Shown here: piece by piece, positions 1 to 6,118 of the stretch
How positions within the stretch are numbered: the stretch's first letter is position 1
Layout of the letters: each line of letters opens with the position of its first letter
NCBI GenBank assembly: GCA_035513275.1
Contig: DATKCJ010000224.1
Coordinates: 1-7,841, forward strand
Direction of reading: 5' to 3'
Origin: DATKCJ01 sp035513275
GTDB taxonomy: Bacteria; Verrucomicrobiota; Verrucomicrobiia; Opitutales; Opitutaceae
Length of the DNA stretch: 7,841 nt
Program-made: the position numbers and the translations under genes
The notes under the pieces: model-generated
The model's input: only the letters and a program-made list of their open reading frames with translations
Databases searched by the model: none
Told to the model about the DNA's origin: nothing

Positions 1-1
1 C

Positions 2-15
2 GAAAGTTGAAAGTT
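2..15 (+). repeat. Heptamer repeat GAAAGTT x2 at window edge
   Basis: GAAAGTT occurs at 2-8 and again at 9-15 without a gap. This is two exact copies of a 7-base unit. It may continue upstream of the window. It belongs to the general class of 7-base-period spacer repeats seen elsewhere in this window, but two copies alone could be chance. Confidence 0.45.
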
Positions 16-33
16 CCCTGGGTGCGCAGGGAA
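14..33. other. Perfect 7-bp hairpin upstream of the first small gene
   Basis: TTCCCTG (14-20) pairs exactly with CAGGGAA (27-33) around a 6-base loop. No T-run follows on the plus strand, so it is not a classical intrinsic terminator in that direction. On the minus strand only scattered Ts follow. It could be the end of an upstream transcript or a leader structure for the gene starting at 87. I cannot tell which. Confidence 0.45.
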
Positions 34-86
34 TCCCGTGCTTGCCGCAGTCCCTAACCAGTGCATCCTTCATTCCGGAAACCGCG

Positions 87-341
87 ATGAATATGGAGCG
101 AATCATCAACGAGGCCGCCGATGAGGCGGACGAGGTGTTGAATGGCATTCGGATTCAGAAGGAGGCGCGTCCCGTGATTCAGGAGTGGATCTCGGAGCGG
201 CATCCCGAGCTCAGTGGCCCTGACCGGATGAAGGTCGCGGCGGGCGTTCTCTCGATCCTCCAGCGGGAAGGATTTTTCGAAGTGGCCGAGCGCCGCACAG
301 GTATGTTCGGCGGCGAAGACGCGAACGAATTGGTGGAGTGA
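87..341 (+). CDS. Small hypothetical protein, predicted all-helical (84 aa)
   Basis: I do not recognise this protein. ATG at 87 is preferred over the in-frame TTG at 42 because GGAA (77-80) lies 6 bases upstream and a second in-frame ATG follows at 93. The reading frame has GC-rich third positions like its neighbours, which supports real coding. The product is acidic and helix-prone: about residues 3-20 (IINEAADEADEVL), 22-38 (RIQKEARPVIQEW) and 46-70. It has no cysteines, no signal peptide and no membrane segment, so a small cytoplasmic protein is likely. The sequence RMKVAAGVLSILQREGFFEV at residues 47-66 looks like the packed core. The gene ends three bases before a G-rich heptamer tract. 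It converges on the next gene, so they do not form an operon. Function unknown. Confidence 0.7.
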   Translation: MNMERIINEAADEADEVLNGIRIQKEARPVIQEWISERHPELSGPDRMKVAAGVLSILQREGFFEVAERRTGMFGGEDANELVE

Positions 342-344
342 TTC

Positions 345-386
345 GGGTCTAGGATCTCGGGTTCAGGGTTTCGGGTCTGAGGTGAG
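345..386 (+). repeat. Degenerate heptamer tandem repeat, GGRTCTN type, 3' of the 84-aa gene
   Basis: Five consecutive 7-base units are in exact register: GGGTCTA at 345, GGATCTC at 352, GGGTTCA at 359, GGGTTTC at 366 and GGGTCTG at 373. A decayed AGGTGAG follows at 380. The tract starts three bases after the stop codon, and the G-rich strand is the coding strand. G-runs every 7 bases could allow a two-tier G-quadruplex in RNA or DNA (inference). Confidence 0.85.
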
Positions 387-490
387 TTGCGCGAGCACGA
401 CTCCGACACGCAGTTGGACAGACTCCCGACTGGTTCATCCGCCGATTCACCGTCCGCACACGATTCGAATTCTGTAGTTGCTTGGCGCAA

Positions 491-518
491 GACCCCAGAC
501 GCGAGACCCAAGATCCTA
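491..518 (-). repeat. Degenerate heptamer tandem repeat, GGRTCTN type, 3' of the coiled-coil membrane gene
   Basis: Read on the plus strand the units are GACCCCA at 491, GACGCGA at 498, GACCCAA at 505 and GATCCTA at 512, in perfect 7-base register. A weak GGCGCAA at 484 precedes them. On the minus strand this is the same G-rich repeat type as at 345. The last unit ends one base from the minus-strand stop codon at 520-522. Its 12-base core CCCAAGATCCTA (507-518) is identical to 3605-3616. Confidence 0.82.
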
Positions 519-519
519 A

Positions 520-1926
520 CTAGATCCCGAACACCTTCAGCACTGCATCCCAGAGTCGCGACCAGAAGCTGCGCATTTTTCCAGCGGTTCCGTCGCTGAC
601 GATTTCCTGGCACAGGAAAACGCCCTCGCCCTCGAAGAGATCGTCGAAGAGTGGGTTCTTGTCGCGGTAGTAGGCCCAGAACGTCTCGGCGCGCACCGGC
701 CGGTAGCGCAGGTTCGGCGTGAACCCGATCGTGGCGTCCTGATTCGTCCGCCGCGCGCGCATGAGACCTTCGCCGACCGGTCGCAGCCACTCGGCCCGCA
801 CGCCGCGACTGCCGACGACCGCGAGTCGCAACGGGCCTTCGAACTCGAAGAATCGAAACTGCCCGGTGATCCACGCCTGCCAGTGGAACAGCCGCCAGCG
901 ACGCCGCACGACGAGTGGAGACGACCGCGGCTTGATCACGCCGGCGATGTAACTCGGTCGCAGCACAATCGAGCCGCCCTCGGGGATGCGGATCAACGCA
1001 AGTTCGTTGTGCGGATCGTCCATGTCGGACATCGTCACCGTGAGCGGCTCACCGGCGTGTTGATGGCTGAGCTCGATGAGCTCGACGAGCCCGCACGAGA
1101 GCGAGGTCAGGGGTATCGCCCAGTCGAACAGGAAACGCGTCCGGCGCACCAGTCCCTCGTCGGACGACTGGAGAAAATGCTCCTTCACCCACGCCGACTC
1201 GCCCGGCCAGATCGACGTCTCGAGCGATACGCCACCGCGCGAGATGTCGGGAAACGCGCGCGCCTCCTTGCGAAGCACGATCGGCCGGCTGTTCGCGAGC
1301 AAACGTCCGACTCCGAAATAGGCCACGAGTTTCACGACTGACGGTCCGAGGAAATAGCTCAATAGCATGATGAAGATCGGCCACTTCGCGCGCTCCCATG
1401 CGGTACGCAGATAATGGTAGAGCCCCGTCGGTGTCTCCGCGCGCGCAAGCTCATCGGCCACAGCGAGGCGCTGCGCCTCCAGGTCGGTTTGCACGCCGAG
1501 CGCCGACTCTAGCTTGTTCGTGACCTCAGCGAGCATGAGCTGGGTCTTGGTCTGGTTGTCCTTGGCGCGCGCGAGCTGCTCGCGATTCAGCCGGTTCTGC
1601 TCCGGATCGCCGAAGAAGAAATTCCACCAATCCTGCAGCGACTCGAGGGTGGCCACGATCCGCTCAAGCCTCGAAGCACGGTCGCTCTGCTCCTCAAACA
1701 ACTTCTGCAGCTCCTCGAACTTGGCACCTGCCTCCGAGAGTGCCGCATCGATTTGGGTCTGCTCGATCCGAAGCTCCTGAATCCGAGCGACGCGGGCCTG
1801 CTCGATGAACCGCTGCTCCCGCACCCAGATCACGGCGAGGAAGACCGTCAGCACGACGATTGCCATCAATACCCCCGTGCCGACCTTTCGGCCGAGCCAT
1901 GCCAGGATATCGAGGAGCACGCCCAT
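520..1926 (-). CDS. Membrane-anchored coiled-coil protein with possible AIM24-like C-terminal domain (468 aa)
   Basis: The N-terminus has one membrane segment (about residues 17-35, VGTGVLMAIVVLTVFLAVIW). A long charged heptad region (about 36-165, rich in E, Q, L, A and R) is consistent with a coiled coil and is broken near 100-110 by WWNFFFGDPE. A second hydrophobic segment lies at about 182-205. The remaining ~260 residues look like a beta-rich soluble domain. Short pieces of it (SLETSIWPGESAWV, IPEGGSIVLRPSYIAGVI, GQFRFFEFEGPLRLAVVGSRG) recall the AIM24 family, but this is a weak, by-eye match. Two membrane segments put the coiled coil on one side and both ends on the other, probably with the C-domain cytoplasmic. 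ATG at 1926 is preceded by only a weak AGTAAG. The gene is divergent from glutamate dehydrogenase, and its last two sense codons and stop run into a heptamer repeat. Function unknown; scaffold or envelope-stress roles are conceivable but not shown. Confidence 0.85.
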   Translation of the reverse strand: MGVLLDILAWLGRKVGTGVLMAIVVLTVFLAVIWVREQRFIEQARVARIQELRIEQTQIDAALSEAGAKFEELQKLFEEQSDRASRLERIVATLESLQDWWNFFFGDPEQNRLNREQLARAKDNQTKTQLMLAEVTNKLESALGVQTDLEAQRLAVADELARAETPTGLYHYLRTAWERAKWPIFIMLLSYFLGPSVVKLVAYFGVGRLLANSRPIVLRKEARAFPDISRGGVSLETSIWPGESAWVKEHFLQSSDEGLVRRTRFLFDWAIPLTSLSCGLVELIELSHQHAGEPLTVTMSDMDDPHNELALIRIPEGGSIVLRPSYIAGVIKPRSSPLVVRRRWRLFHWQAWITGQFRFFEFEGPLRLAVVGSRGVRAEWLRPVGEGLMRARRTNQDATIGFTPNLRYRPVRAETFWAYYRDKNPLFDDLFEGEGVFLCQEIVSDGTAGKMRSFWSRLWDAVLKVFGI

Positions 1927-1933
1927 AACTTAC

Positions 1934-1964
1934 TGCAAATACGCGGGTTGCCCGCGTCGTTGCA
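1934..1964. promoter_or_regulatory. 31-base dyad in the divergent spacer (possible operator or leader hairpin)
   Basis: ACGCGGG (1941-1947) pairs perfectly with CCCGCGT (1951-1957) around TTG. Outer arms TGCAA (1934-1938) and TTGCA (1960-1964) extend the symmetry across a 2x2 internal mismatch. It sits 8 bases upstream of the minus-strand ATG at 1926 and about 150 bases upstream of glutamate dehydrogenase. In RNA it would be a stable hairpin just before the coiled-coil gene's start, able to affect its translation. As DNA it could be an operator for either gene. No clear -35/-10 pair was identified in this 187-base spacer. Confidence 0.5.
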
Positions 1965-2098
1965 AAGCAAATTGCCTGTGTCCGTCCATTCTGCAAGTTT
2001 TCGCGCACCCCAAATCCGCGAAGTAACCCCGACCCACGCCCAAGTCCCATTCCACGGGAACGGCGCAACTTGCTTCCACCGTCGGGCCACCCTTGCAT

Positions 2099-2104
2099 AG
2101 GGGA
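2099..2104 (+). promoter_or_regulatory. Ribosome binding site for glutamate dehydrogenase
   Basis: AGGGGA lies 9 bases before ATG 2114. This decides that start over the in-frame TTG at 2093, which would place the site inside the coding region and add seven residues that do not look family-like. Confidence 0.7.
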
Positions 2105-2113
2105 CCTATTTCA

Positions 2114-3388
2114 ATGGCAAACCAGCATCACAACTCGCGCCTCTATCAGTCCGAGGTCTTCACGATGGCGTGCCGGCAGTTCGACATGGCGGCCGACGCA
2201 ATCAATCTCCCCGAGGGGCTCCGTGCCCGCACCAAATACCCCCGTCGCTCAATGACGGTTTCGCTCCCAATAAAGCGCGACGACGGGCGCATCGCGGTCT
2301 TCGAGGGCTACCGTGTGCAGCACAATCTCTCGACCGGTCCCTCCAAGGGAGGCATCCGTTTCCACCAAGATGTGACCATCGGCGAGGTCGCCGCGCTGGC
2401 CATGTGGATGAGTTGGAAATGCTCACTCGCCGGCCTGCCCTACGGCGGCGCGAAGGGCGGTGTCGTCGTGGATCCCCGCACCCTCTCGCTCGCCGAACTC
2501 GAGCGCGTGGCACGACGCTACATGCAGGAAATGATTCCTTTCATCGGGCCGCAGATCGACATCCCTGCACCCGATGTCGGCACGAATGAGCAGATCATGG
2601 GTTGGATGATGGACACCTACGCAAACCACATCGGCCGCCTCGAGCCTGCGATCGTCACCGGCAAGCCAGTTGCACTCGGCGGCTCGCTTGGCCGGCGCGA
2701 GGCCACCGGCCGGGGCGTCGCCTATTGCACCAAGACGCTGCTCGACGAGCGCAAGATCGCGTTATCCAAGACAACTGTCGCGGTGCAGGGATTCGGCAAC
2801 GTCGGCGCCGAGACTGCGCTCGCGATGTCCGAATACGGCGCGAAGGTCATCGCCATCTCCGACTACACCGGAGGCGTTTTCAACAAGAAGGGCATCAACA
2901 TCAAGAAGGCCCTCGACTACGTAAAATACAACCGGACGTTGAAGGACTTCGACGGCGGCGAGCCCATCGAGAACGAGGACCTCCTCACCCTGCCGTGCAC
3001 CGTCCTCGCGCCGTGCGCGCTCGAGCGCGTCATCACTGACAAGAACGTGAAGAAGCTAAAGTGCCGCATCATCGCCGAGGGCGCCAACGGACCCACGACG
3101 AACGCGGCCGACAAGATGCTCGAAAGGACAGACATCGAGATCATCCCGGATGTGCTCGCGAACTCCGGCGGCGTGATCGTCTCGTATTTCGAGTGGCTGC
3201 AAAACCTGCAGAGCTATTACTGGACGCGCGACGAGGTCATGACGAAGCTATACACGATGCTCGACAAGGCGTGGTTCTCCGTCGAGGTGCAGCGCCGAAA
3301 GATGAAGTTCAGCCGCCGCCTCGCCGCACTCACACTCGGCATCAGCAGAGTCGCCGACGCAAAGGCCGCCCGCGGACTATTCCCGTAG
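2114..3388 (+). CDS. gdhA: Glutamate dehydrogenase (Glu/Leu/Phe/Val dehydrogenase family, 424 aa)
   Basis: Catalyses reversible oxidative deamination of glutamate to 2-oxoglutarate and ammonia; cytoplasmic, normally hexameric. The length matches the ~420-residue bacterial/archaeal hexamer class rather than the longer NADP forms. The N-terminal dimerisation/substrate domain carries GPSKGGIRF (K78), MSWKCSLAGLPYGGAKGG (K102 and the catalytic-type K114) and PAPDVGTNEQ (D154, matching the catalytic aspartate). The Rossmann domain has GFGNVG at 226-231, and an acidic D250 (AISDYTG) at the end of the second strand suggests NAD rather than NADP use. The C-terminal hallmark NSGGVIVSYFEW is at 350-361, where S357 contacts substrate in known structures. 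All key residues are present. ATG 2114 is set by AGGGGA. The gene is divergent from the coiled-coil gene and followed at once by a GC hairpin. Sequence alone does not exclude leucine or phenylalanine dehydrogenase, but the length and the three-lysine pattern favour glutamate. Confidence 0.95.
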   Translation: MANQHHNSRLYQSEVFTMACRQFDMAADAINLPEGLRARTKYPRRSMTVSLPIKRDDGRIAVFEGYRVQHNLSTGPSKGGIRFHQDVTIGEVAALAMWMSWKCSLAGLPYGGAKGGVVVDPRTLSLAELERVARRYMQEMIPFIGPQIDIPAPDVGTNEQIMGWMMDTYANHIGRLEPAIVTGKPVALGGSLGRREATGRGVAYCTKTLLDERKIALSKTTVAVQGFGNVGAETALAMSEYGAKVIAISDYTGGVFNKKGINIKKALDYVKYNRTLKDFDGGEPIENEDLLTLPCTVLAPCALERVITDKNVKKLKCRIIAEGANGPTTNAADKMLERTDIEIIPDVLANSGGVIVSYFEWLQNLQSYYWTRDEVMTKLYTMLDKAWFSVEVQRRKMKFSRRLAALTLGISRVADAKAARGLFP

Positions 3389-3405
3389 AGCGCGCTCGCG
3401 CGCTC
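3388..3405 (+). terminator. GC-rich hairpin at the glutamate dehydrogenase stop codon
   Basis: GAGCGCG (3388-3394) pairs perfectly with CGCGCTC (3399-3405) around a CTCG loop. The stem begins on the last base of the TAG stop. No T-run follows, so if it terminates transcription it is not a canonical intrinsic terminator. It could also protect the 3' end of the mRNA. Confidence 0.5.
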
Positions 3406-3413
3406 ACGAGAAT

Positions 3414-3433
3414 AGTTGAAGTGGGAAGTGGAA
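3414..3433 (+). repeat. Short heptamer tract, AGTGGRA type, 3' of glutamate dehydrogenase
   Basis: AGTGGGA at 3420 and AGTGGAA at 3427 are adjacent 7-base units, with a 6-base relative AGTTGA at 3414. It is the weakest of the heptamer tracts. It is noted because it again lies just 3' of a gene, with the purine-rich strand as the coding strand. Confidence 0.4.
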
Positions 3434-3442
3434 GCTCTGGAT

Positions 3443-3465
3443 GTAGGAGCCCGCTTGCGGGCGAT
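3443..3465 (+). repeat. REP-like palindromic element
   Basis: GTAGGAGC (3443-3450) leads into a perfect stem, GCCCGC (3449-3454) against GCGGGC (3457-3462) around TT, ending in GAT. A GTAGGAGC head, a C/G stem around CTTG and a GCGAT tail is the layout of extragenic palindromes well known in Pseudomonas. Such elements are usually mobilised by REP-associated tyrosine transposases; none is encoded here. Confidence 0.6.
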
Positions 3466-3483
3466 GGATTGCGCGTCTCGAAA

Positions 3484-3530
3484 CGCTCCTCTCGGCCGGT
3501 TCGACAGGCTCACGGCAAGCGAGAGGGGCG
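3484..3530. repeat. Inverted repeat enclosing GTTCGACAGGCTCA
   Basis: CGCTCCTCTCG (3484-3494) and CGAGAGGGGCG (3520-3530) are inverted with 10 of 11 bases pairing; the eleventh is a G-T wobble. The 25-base loop contains GTTCGACAGGCTCACGG, a type of sequence I associate with dispersed intergenic repeats in many bacteria. That recollection is general and not tested here. Confidence 0.55.
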
Positions 3531-3535
3531 CTACC

Positions 3536-3581
3536 TCGGAGCCCAAAACTTACGCTCCGATCTTCGAACTCCGATCTCCGT
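3536..3581 (-). repeat. Heptamer tract, NCTCCGA type, with overlapping 7-bp dyad
   Basis: Four in-register units occur on the plus strand: GCTCCGA at 3554, TCTTCGA at 3561, ACTCCGA at 3568 and TCTCCGT at 3575. On the minus strand they rotate to a GGAGNTC heptad. The first unit also pairs with TCGGAGC at 3536-3542, giving a perfect 7-bp stem with an 11-base loop. It lies in the 3' flank of the minus-strand transporter gene. Confidence 0.7.
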
Positions 3582-3602
3582 CCGGGTTCGTCTCCGCCGT
3601 CT

Positions 3603-3637
3603 GCCCCAAGATCCTAGACCCGAGATCCCAGACCCAA
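3603..3637 (-). repeat. Degenerate heptamer tandem repeat, GGRTCTN type, 3' of the NhaD-like gene
   Basis: Plus-strand units in exact register are GCCCCAA at 3603, GATCCTA at 3610, GACCCGA at 3617, GATCCCA at 3624 and GACCCAA at 3631. The tract ends nine bases from the minus-strand stop at 3647. It is the same family and the same gene-relative orientation as the tracts at 345 and 491. Confidence 0.85.
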
Positions 3638-3646
3638 TTCGTGCGC

Positions 3647-4975
3647 CTACAGGCACACCCATCCCACTATGAGCAAGATCGGCAACAGGATCGGCAGGCT
3701 GAACTTGAACACGTAGCCGAGGAAAGTCGGCACTTTCACGCCCGCCTCTTCGGCGATCGATTTCACCATGAAGTTCGGCCCGTTGCCGATGTAGGTCATC
3801 GCACCGAAGAACACCGCACCCAGGCTGATCGCCACGACCATCCACGGATACCTATCGAGGACTACGCGCACCGCCGCCTTCTCGTCGTCGCCAACGTTCG
3901 CAAACGCTTCTGGATCCATCGTCATCGCGTTTGCCTCGGCTAGTTTCAGGAAGTTCAAATAAGTCGGCGCGTTGTCGAGCACGGCGGAAAGCGAGCCCGT
4001 TCCAAGGTAGTATTCCTGCGGCTCGGTGAAATTGAGTTTGCTGCCGTTCTGCCCGAGATAACCAAGCGCGGGCATCATCGTGGCGAAAATGCCGACGAAG
4101 AGAAAAGCCACCTCCTTGATCGGGCCGAAGCCAAACTTGTTCGACTCGTGCACATCCTTCTTCGTCGTGTAATACGAGCCCGCCGCTGCGCCGAGCATCA
4201 CGATCTCGCGCAGGAAATACGTCTCCGGCAGGAACACCGCGCCGATGATGACGCCGAGGAAAAGCACGTTCGCGCCGCCGTCGAAGCGCCATGTGTCGGG
4301 CTCCTCGACTTTCTGGCGCCGTTCCGCGCTTATCTTCATGTAGGAGTGCCGGTCGATCACGTAGAAGACCGCAAGGATCGCGCCTATGGTGATGAGCCAT
4401 ATCGTGATCACGTGCTCGATCAGCCAGAAGAACGGCACCCCGCGCAGATATCCGAGGAAGAGCGGCGGATCGCCGATCGGCGTGAGCGCGCCGCCGCAGT
4501 TCGAGACGATGAAGATGAAAAAGACAATGTGGTAGGCGCTGATGCGCACCTTGTTCGTGTGGATGAAGGCGCGAATCATCACCATCGAAGCGCCCGTCGT
4601 GCCGATGAAATTTGCCAGCACCGCGCCGACGAGCAGGTAGACGACGTTGCCACCGGGAGTGAGTTCACCGGCGACCCTGATGTGTATGCCGCCCGAGACC
4701 ACGTAGAGCGACCCGATCAGCGCCATGAAGGAGAAATACTCGTGCATCGTGTGCGCGAGTGTCGTTCCGCCGCCGTCGATCCGGAACACATAGTGCAAAG
4801 CGATCAACAGCCCGAGGCCGATCGACACCAACGGATAGAAGCGCTCCCAGAAGTGCTTCAACTTGTGCGGCGTCAGCGGCATGACCGCGATGAGGAGCAG
4901 CAGCAGTGCGAACGGGCCGCACAACCAGAGCGGGATTACTTGTGCGGAGACGACCGAGGCGAGAGGCGTGGTCAT
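3647..4975 (-). CDS. Sodium:proton antiporter, NhaD/CitMHS-like ion transporter (442 aa)
   Basis: Polytopic inner-membrane protein of the ion transporter (IT) superfamily, about 11-12 hydrophobic segments. It probably exchanges Na+ for H+; citrate or dicarboxylate transport is an alternative, because the same fold serves both. Two pseudo-symmetric halves are visible: NFIGTTGAS (122-130) and SNCGGALTPIGDPP (158-171) in the first half, LSAVLDNAPTYLNF (329-342) and MTYIGNGPNFMV (393-404) in the second. In this superfamily such broken-helix GxP/DNxP motifs form the ion site. A charged cytoplasmic loop (RHSYMKISAERRQKVEE) separates the halves. I prefer ATG 4975 (MTTPLAS, directly before the first helix) over ATG 5053, which adds 26 Pro/Gly-rich residues across two small hairpins; neither has a clear Shine-Dalgarno site. 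It is convergent with glutamate dehydrogenase and divergent from serB. Confidence 0.88.
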   Translation of the reverse strand: MTTPLASVVSAQVIPLWLCGPFALLLLLIAVMPLTPHKLKHFWERFYPLVSIGLGLLIALHYVFRIDGGGTTLAHTMHEYFSFMALIGSLYVVSGGIHIRVAGELTPGGNVVYLLVGAVLANFIGTTGASMVMIRAFIHTNKVRISAYHIVFFIFIVSNCGGALTPIGDPPLFLGYLRGVPFFWLIEHVITIWLITIGAILAVFYVIDRHSYMKISAERRQKVEEPDTWRFDGGANVLFLGVIIGAVFLPETYFLREIVMLGAAAGSYYTTKKDVHESNKFGFGPIKEVAFLFVGIFATMMPALGYLGQNGSKLNFTEPQEYYLGTGSLSAVLDNAPTYLNFLKLAEANAMTMDPEAFANVGDDEKAAVRVVLDRYPWMVVAISLGAVFFGAMTYIGNGPNFMVKSIAEEAGVKVPTFLGYVFKFSLPILLPILLIVGWVCL

Positions 4976-5353
4976 TTGTGCTTGTGGGACGCGCGGAACA
5001 AAAGCGGGCGGCACCCCGCCGGTCAATGCGCCCGTGGGCGTGGAGGCCCACATGCCAACGGATGCCCGATGTTCGCCAAGGGACGACTACCGGGTGTCGC
5101 CGACCGCCGCGCTGCGGTTCAAAATCCAACACCAGATAGACCGAGGCGTGAGTTCCAACATCCAAGCTTCAGCATCCAGGGAATCTTCAACTCAAGAATG
5201 CCCAAACCCGAAAAGACGGGGCCGCAATCGTTGCTGTTTGGCTCTTCTTGCTTCTCTGGTGCTTGAATGTTGGAGCTTGGAGCTTCCGTTGAGTCTCGCC
5301 CGGGTGGAATGGAATTGATCTCGCGCCACGGACTCGGCGACCCTCCCTTCCTT
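4976..5353. promoter_or_regulatory. Divergent spacer between the transporter and serB genes
   Basis: This 378-base spacer (300 if the transporter starts at 5053) must hold promoters for both flanking genes, but I see no convincing -35/-10 pair. Near the transporter start are two small stems: GGCGG/CCGCC (5007-5011 with 5016-5020) and GTGGGC/GCCCAC (5034-5039 with 5046-5051). The centre is occupied by a pair of inverted heptamer tracts (5153-5288). No short coding sequence here has family-like content. Confidence 0.5.
5153..5288. repeat. Pair of inverted heptamer tracts forming a ~136-base dyad
   Basis: The left tract has units TTCCAAC at 5153, ATCCAAG at 5160, CTTCAGC at 5167 and ATCCAGG at 5174. 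The right tract has GCTTGAA at 5261, TGTTGGA at 5268, GCTTGGA at 5275 and GCTTCCG at 5282. TCCAACATCCAAGCTTCAG (5154-5172) matches the reverse complement of 5256-5274 at 16 of 19 positions. The intervening ~83 bases are unrelated to the units. The purine-rich strand points outward on both sides, towards the transporter gene on the left and serB on the right. The layout is compatible with a small non-autonomous element or a large RNA hairpin; no target-site duplication was found by eye. Confidence 0.7.
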
Positions 5354-5995
5354 ATGACCCGCCTCCTCCTCCTCGATTGCGACAGCACGCTGAGCGCAAT
5401 CGAGGGCATCGACGAAATGGCCCGGCTCGCAGGCCCGCAGGTGTTTGCCGCCGTCGAGGCCATGACACGCGACGCCATGGAAGGTCGCGTGCCGATCCAC
5501 GAGGTCATGCCGCGCCGTCTCGCGCTCATCCAGCCGGGCCGCTCGATCGTCGCCGCTGTCGCGCAGCTCTACCTCGAGCACATCGAGCCCGACGCGATGG
5601 CCTCGGTTGAGGCCGCCCGCAGCACGGGTTGGACACCGATAATCGTCAGCGGCGGTTTCGTCGAGGCGATCCGGCCGCTCGCCGATCGGCTCGGCATCAC
5701 GCGCATCGAGGCGATCGGGCTGCATTTCGACGAAGCGGGCCGATACGCGGGCTTCGAATCCGACCACCCCACGACTCGCAATGGCGGCAAGGCGGAGATC
5801 GCCAAGCGGCTGCGCACCGAGTTCGAGGCGGAGCGCGTTGTCATGGTCGGCGACGGTGTGAGCGATCTCGAAACCGCGGACGTGGTCGATCGCTTCGTCG
5901 GTTTCGGCCGTTACACCGTGCGCACGCGGGTCCGTGCCGCAGCCTCGCGCTTCATCTACTCCCTCGCCGAACTTCCTGCGGCGATCGAGTGGTGA
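5354..5995 (+). CDS. serB: Phosphoserine phosphatase, HAD superfamily (213 aa)
   Basis: Likely hydrolyses O-phospho-L-serine to serine, the last step of the phosphorylated serine pathway; soluble, Mg2+-dependent. All HAD motifs are present: motif I DCDSTLS with nucleophile D8, acid/base D10 and T12; E17 in AIEGID, at the conserved specificity position of SerB enzymes; motif II S99 in IIVSGG; motif III K146 in NGGKAEIA; and motif IV GDGVSD (166-171) with D167 and D171. The helical cap lies between about residues 15 and 80. The size fits the short SerB form without an N-terminal ACT domain. ATG 5354 is chosen because motif I then begins at residue 8, as usual. Upstream in-frame ATGs at 5267 and 5309 fall in or near the heptamer repeat and add non-conserved residues. 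No Shine-Dalgarno site is visible. ThrH (phosphoserine:homoserine phosphotransferase) is a possible alternative of similar size. Confidence 0.88.
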   Translation: MTRLLLLDCDSTLSAIEGIDEMARLAGPQVFAAVEAMTRDAMEGRVPIHEVMPRRLALIQPGRSIVAAVAQLYLEHIEPDAMASVEAARSTGWTPIIVSGGFVEAIRPLADRLGITRIEAIGLHFDEAGRYAGFESDHPTTRNGGKAEIAKRLRTEFEAERVVMVGDGVSDLETADVVDRFVGFGRYTVRTRVRAAASRFIYSLAELPAAIEW

Positions 5996-6000
5996 GTTCC

Positions 6001-6035
6001 ATTGCGGTGCGCGGATTTCGCAATGCGGAATGAGC
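6001..6035 (+). repeat. Heptamer tract, ATTGCGG type, 3' of serB
   Basis: In-register units are ATTGCGG at 6001, TGCGCGG at 6008, ATTTCGC at 6015, AATGCGG at 6022 and AATGAGC at 6029. The tract starts five bases after the serB stop. A separate small stem, GTGCC/GGCAC with a GAGT loop (6074-6087), lies further downstream and could act as a weak terminator. Confidence 0.75.
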
Positions 6036-6118
6036 GGGCTGTCACGGCCTGAACGCATTCTACGAAAGCTCTGGTGCCGAGTGGCACATTGACCTCCGCA
6101 AGTGCTGCCGATCTCCAG

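Noticed and set aside
345..386. Tandem repeats considered as a CRISPR array
   Set aside because: The units are 7 bases, contiguous and degenerate, with no spacers and no cas genes.
883..1341. Open frame of 152 codons opposite the coiled-coil gene
   Set aside because: Antisense shadow with Arg/His/Asp-rich composition and no ribosome site; the minus-strand frame has coherent membrane, coiled-coil and domain structure.
2026..2057. C-rich stretch with CCC runs every 6-7 bases in the divergent spacer
   Set aside because: Spacing between runs is mixed 6 and 7, so it does not keep the 7-base register seen in the other spacers.
2070..2099. TTGCTT and TGCATA with an 18-base gap, like a sigma-70 promoter for glutamate dehydrogenase
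   Set aside because: The -10-like box overlaps the ribosome binding site, so transcription would start downstream of it and leave no usable leader.
2093..2113. TTG start upstream of the glutamate dehydrogenase ATG
   Set aside because: It would put the AGGGGA ribosome site inside the gene and add seven unsupported residues.
3416..3943. Open frame of 175 codons through the repeat island and the end of the transporter gene
   Set aside because: It is assembled from repeat sequence plus the antisense of a real gene; peptides such as FDRLTAS are typical translations of intergenic repeats.
4148..5266. Long open frame (372 codons) on the plus strand opposite the NhaD-like gene
   Set aside because: The product is His/Asp/Arg-rich low-complexity sequence typical of an antisense frame of a GC-rich membrane-protein gene; no domain, and it runs through the inverted heptamer repeats.
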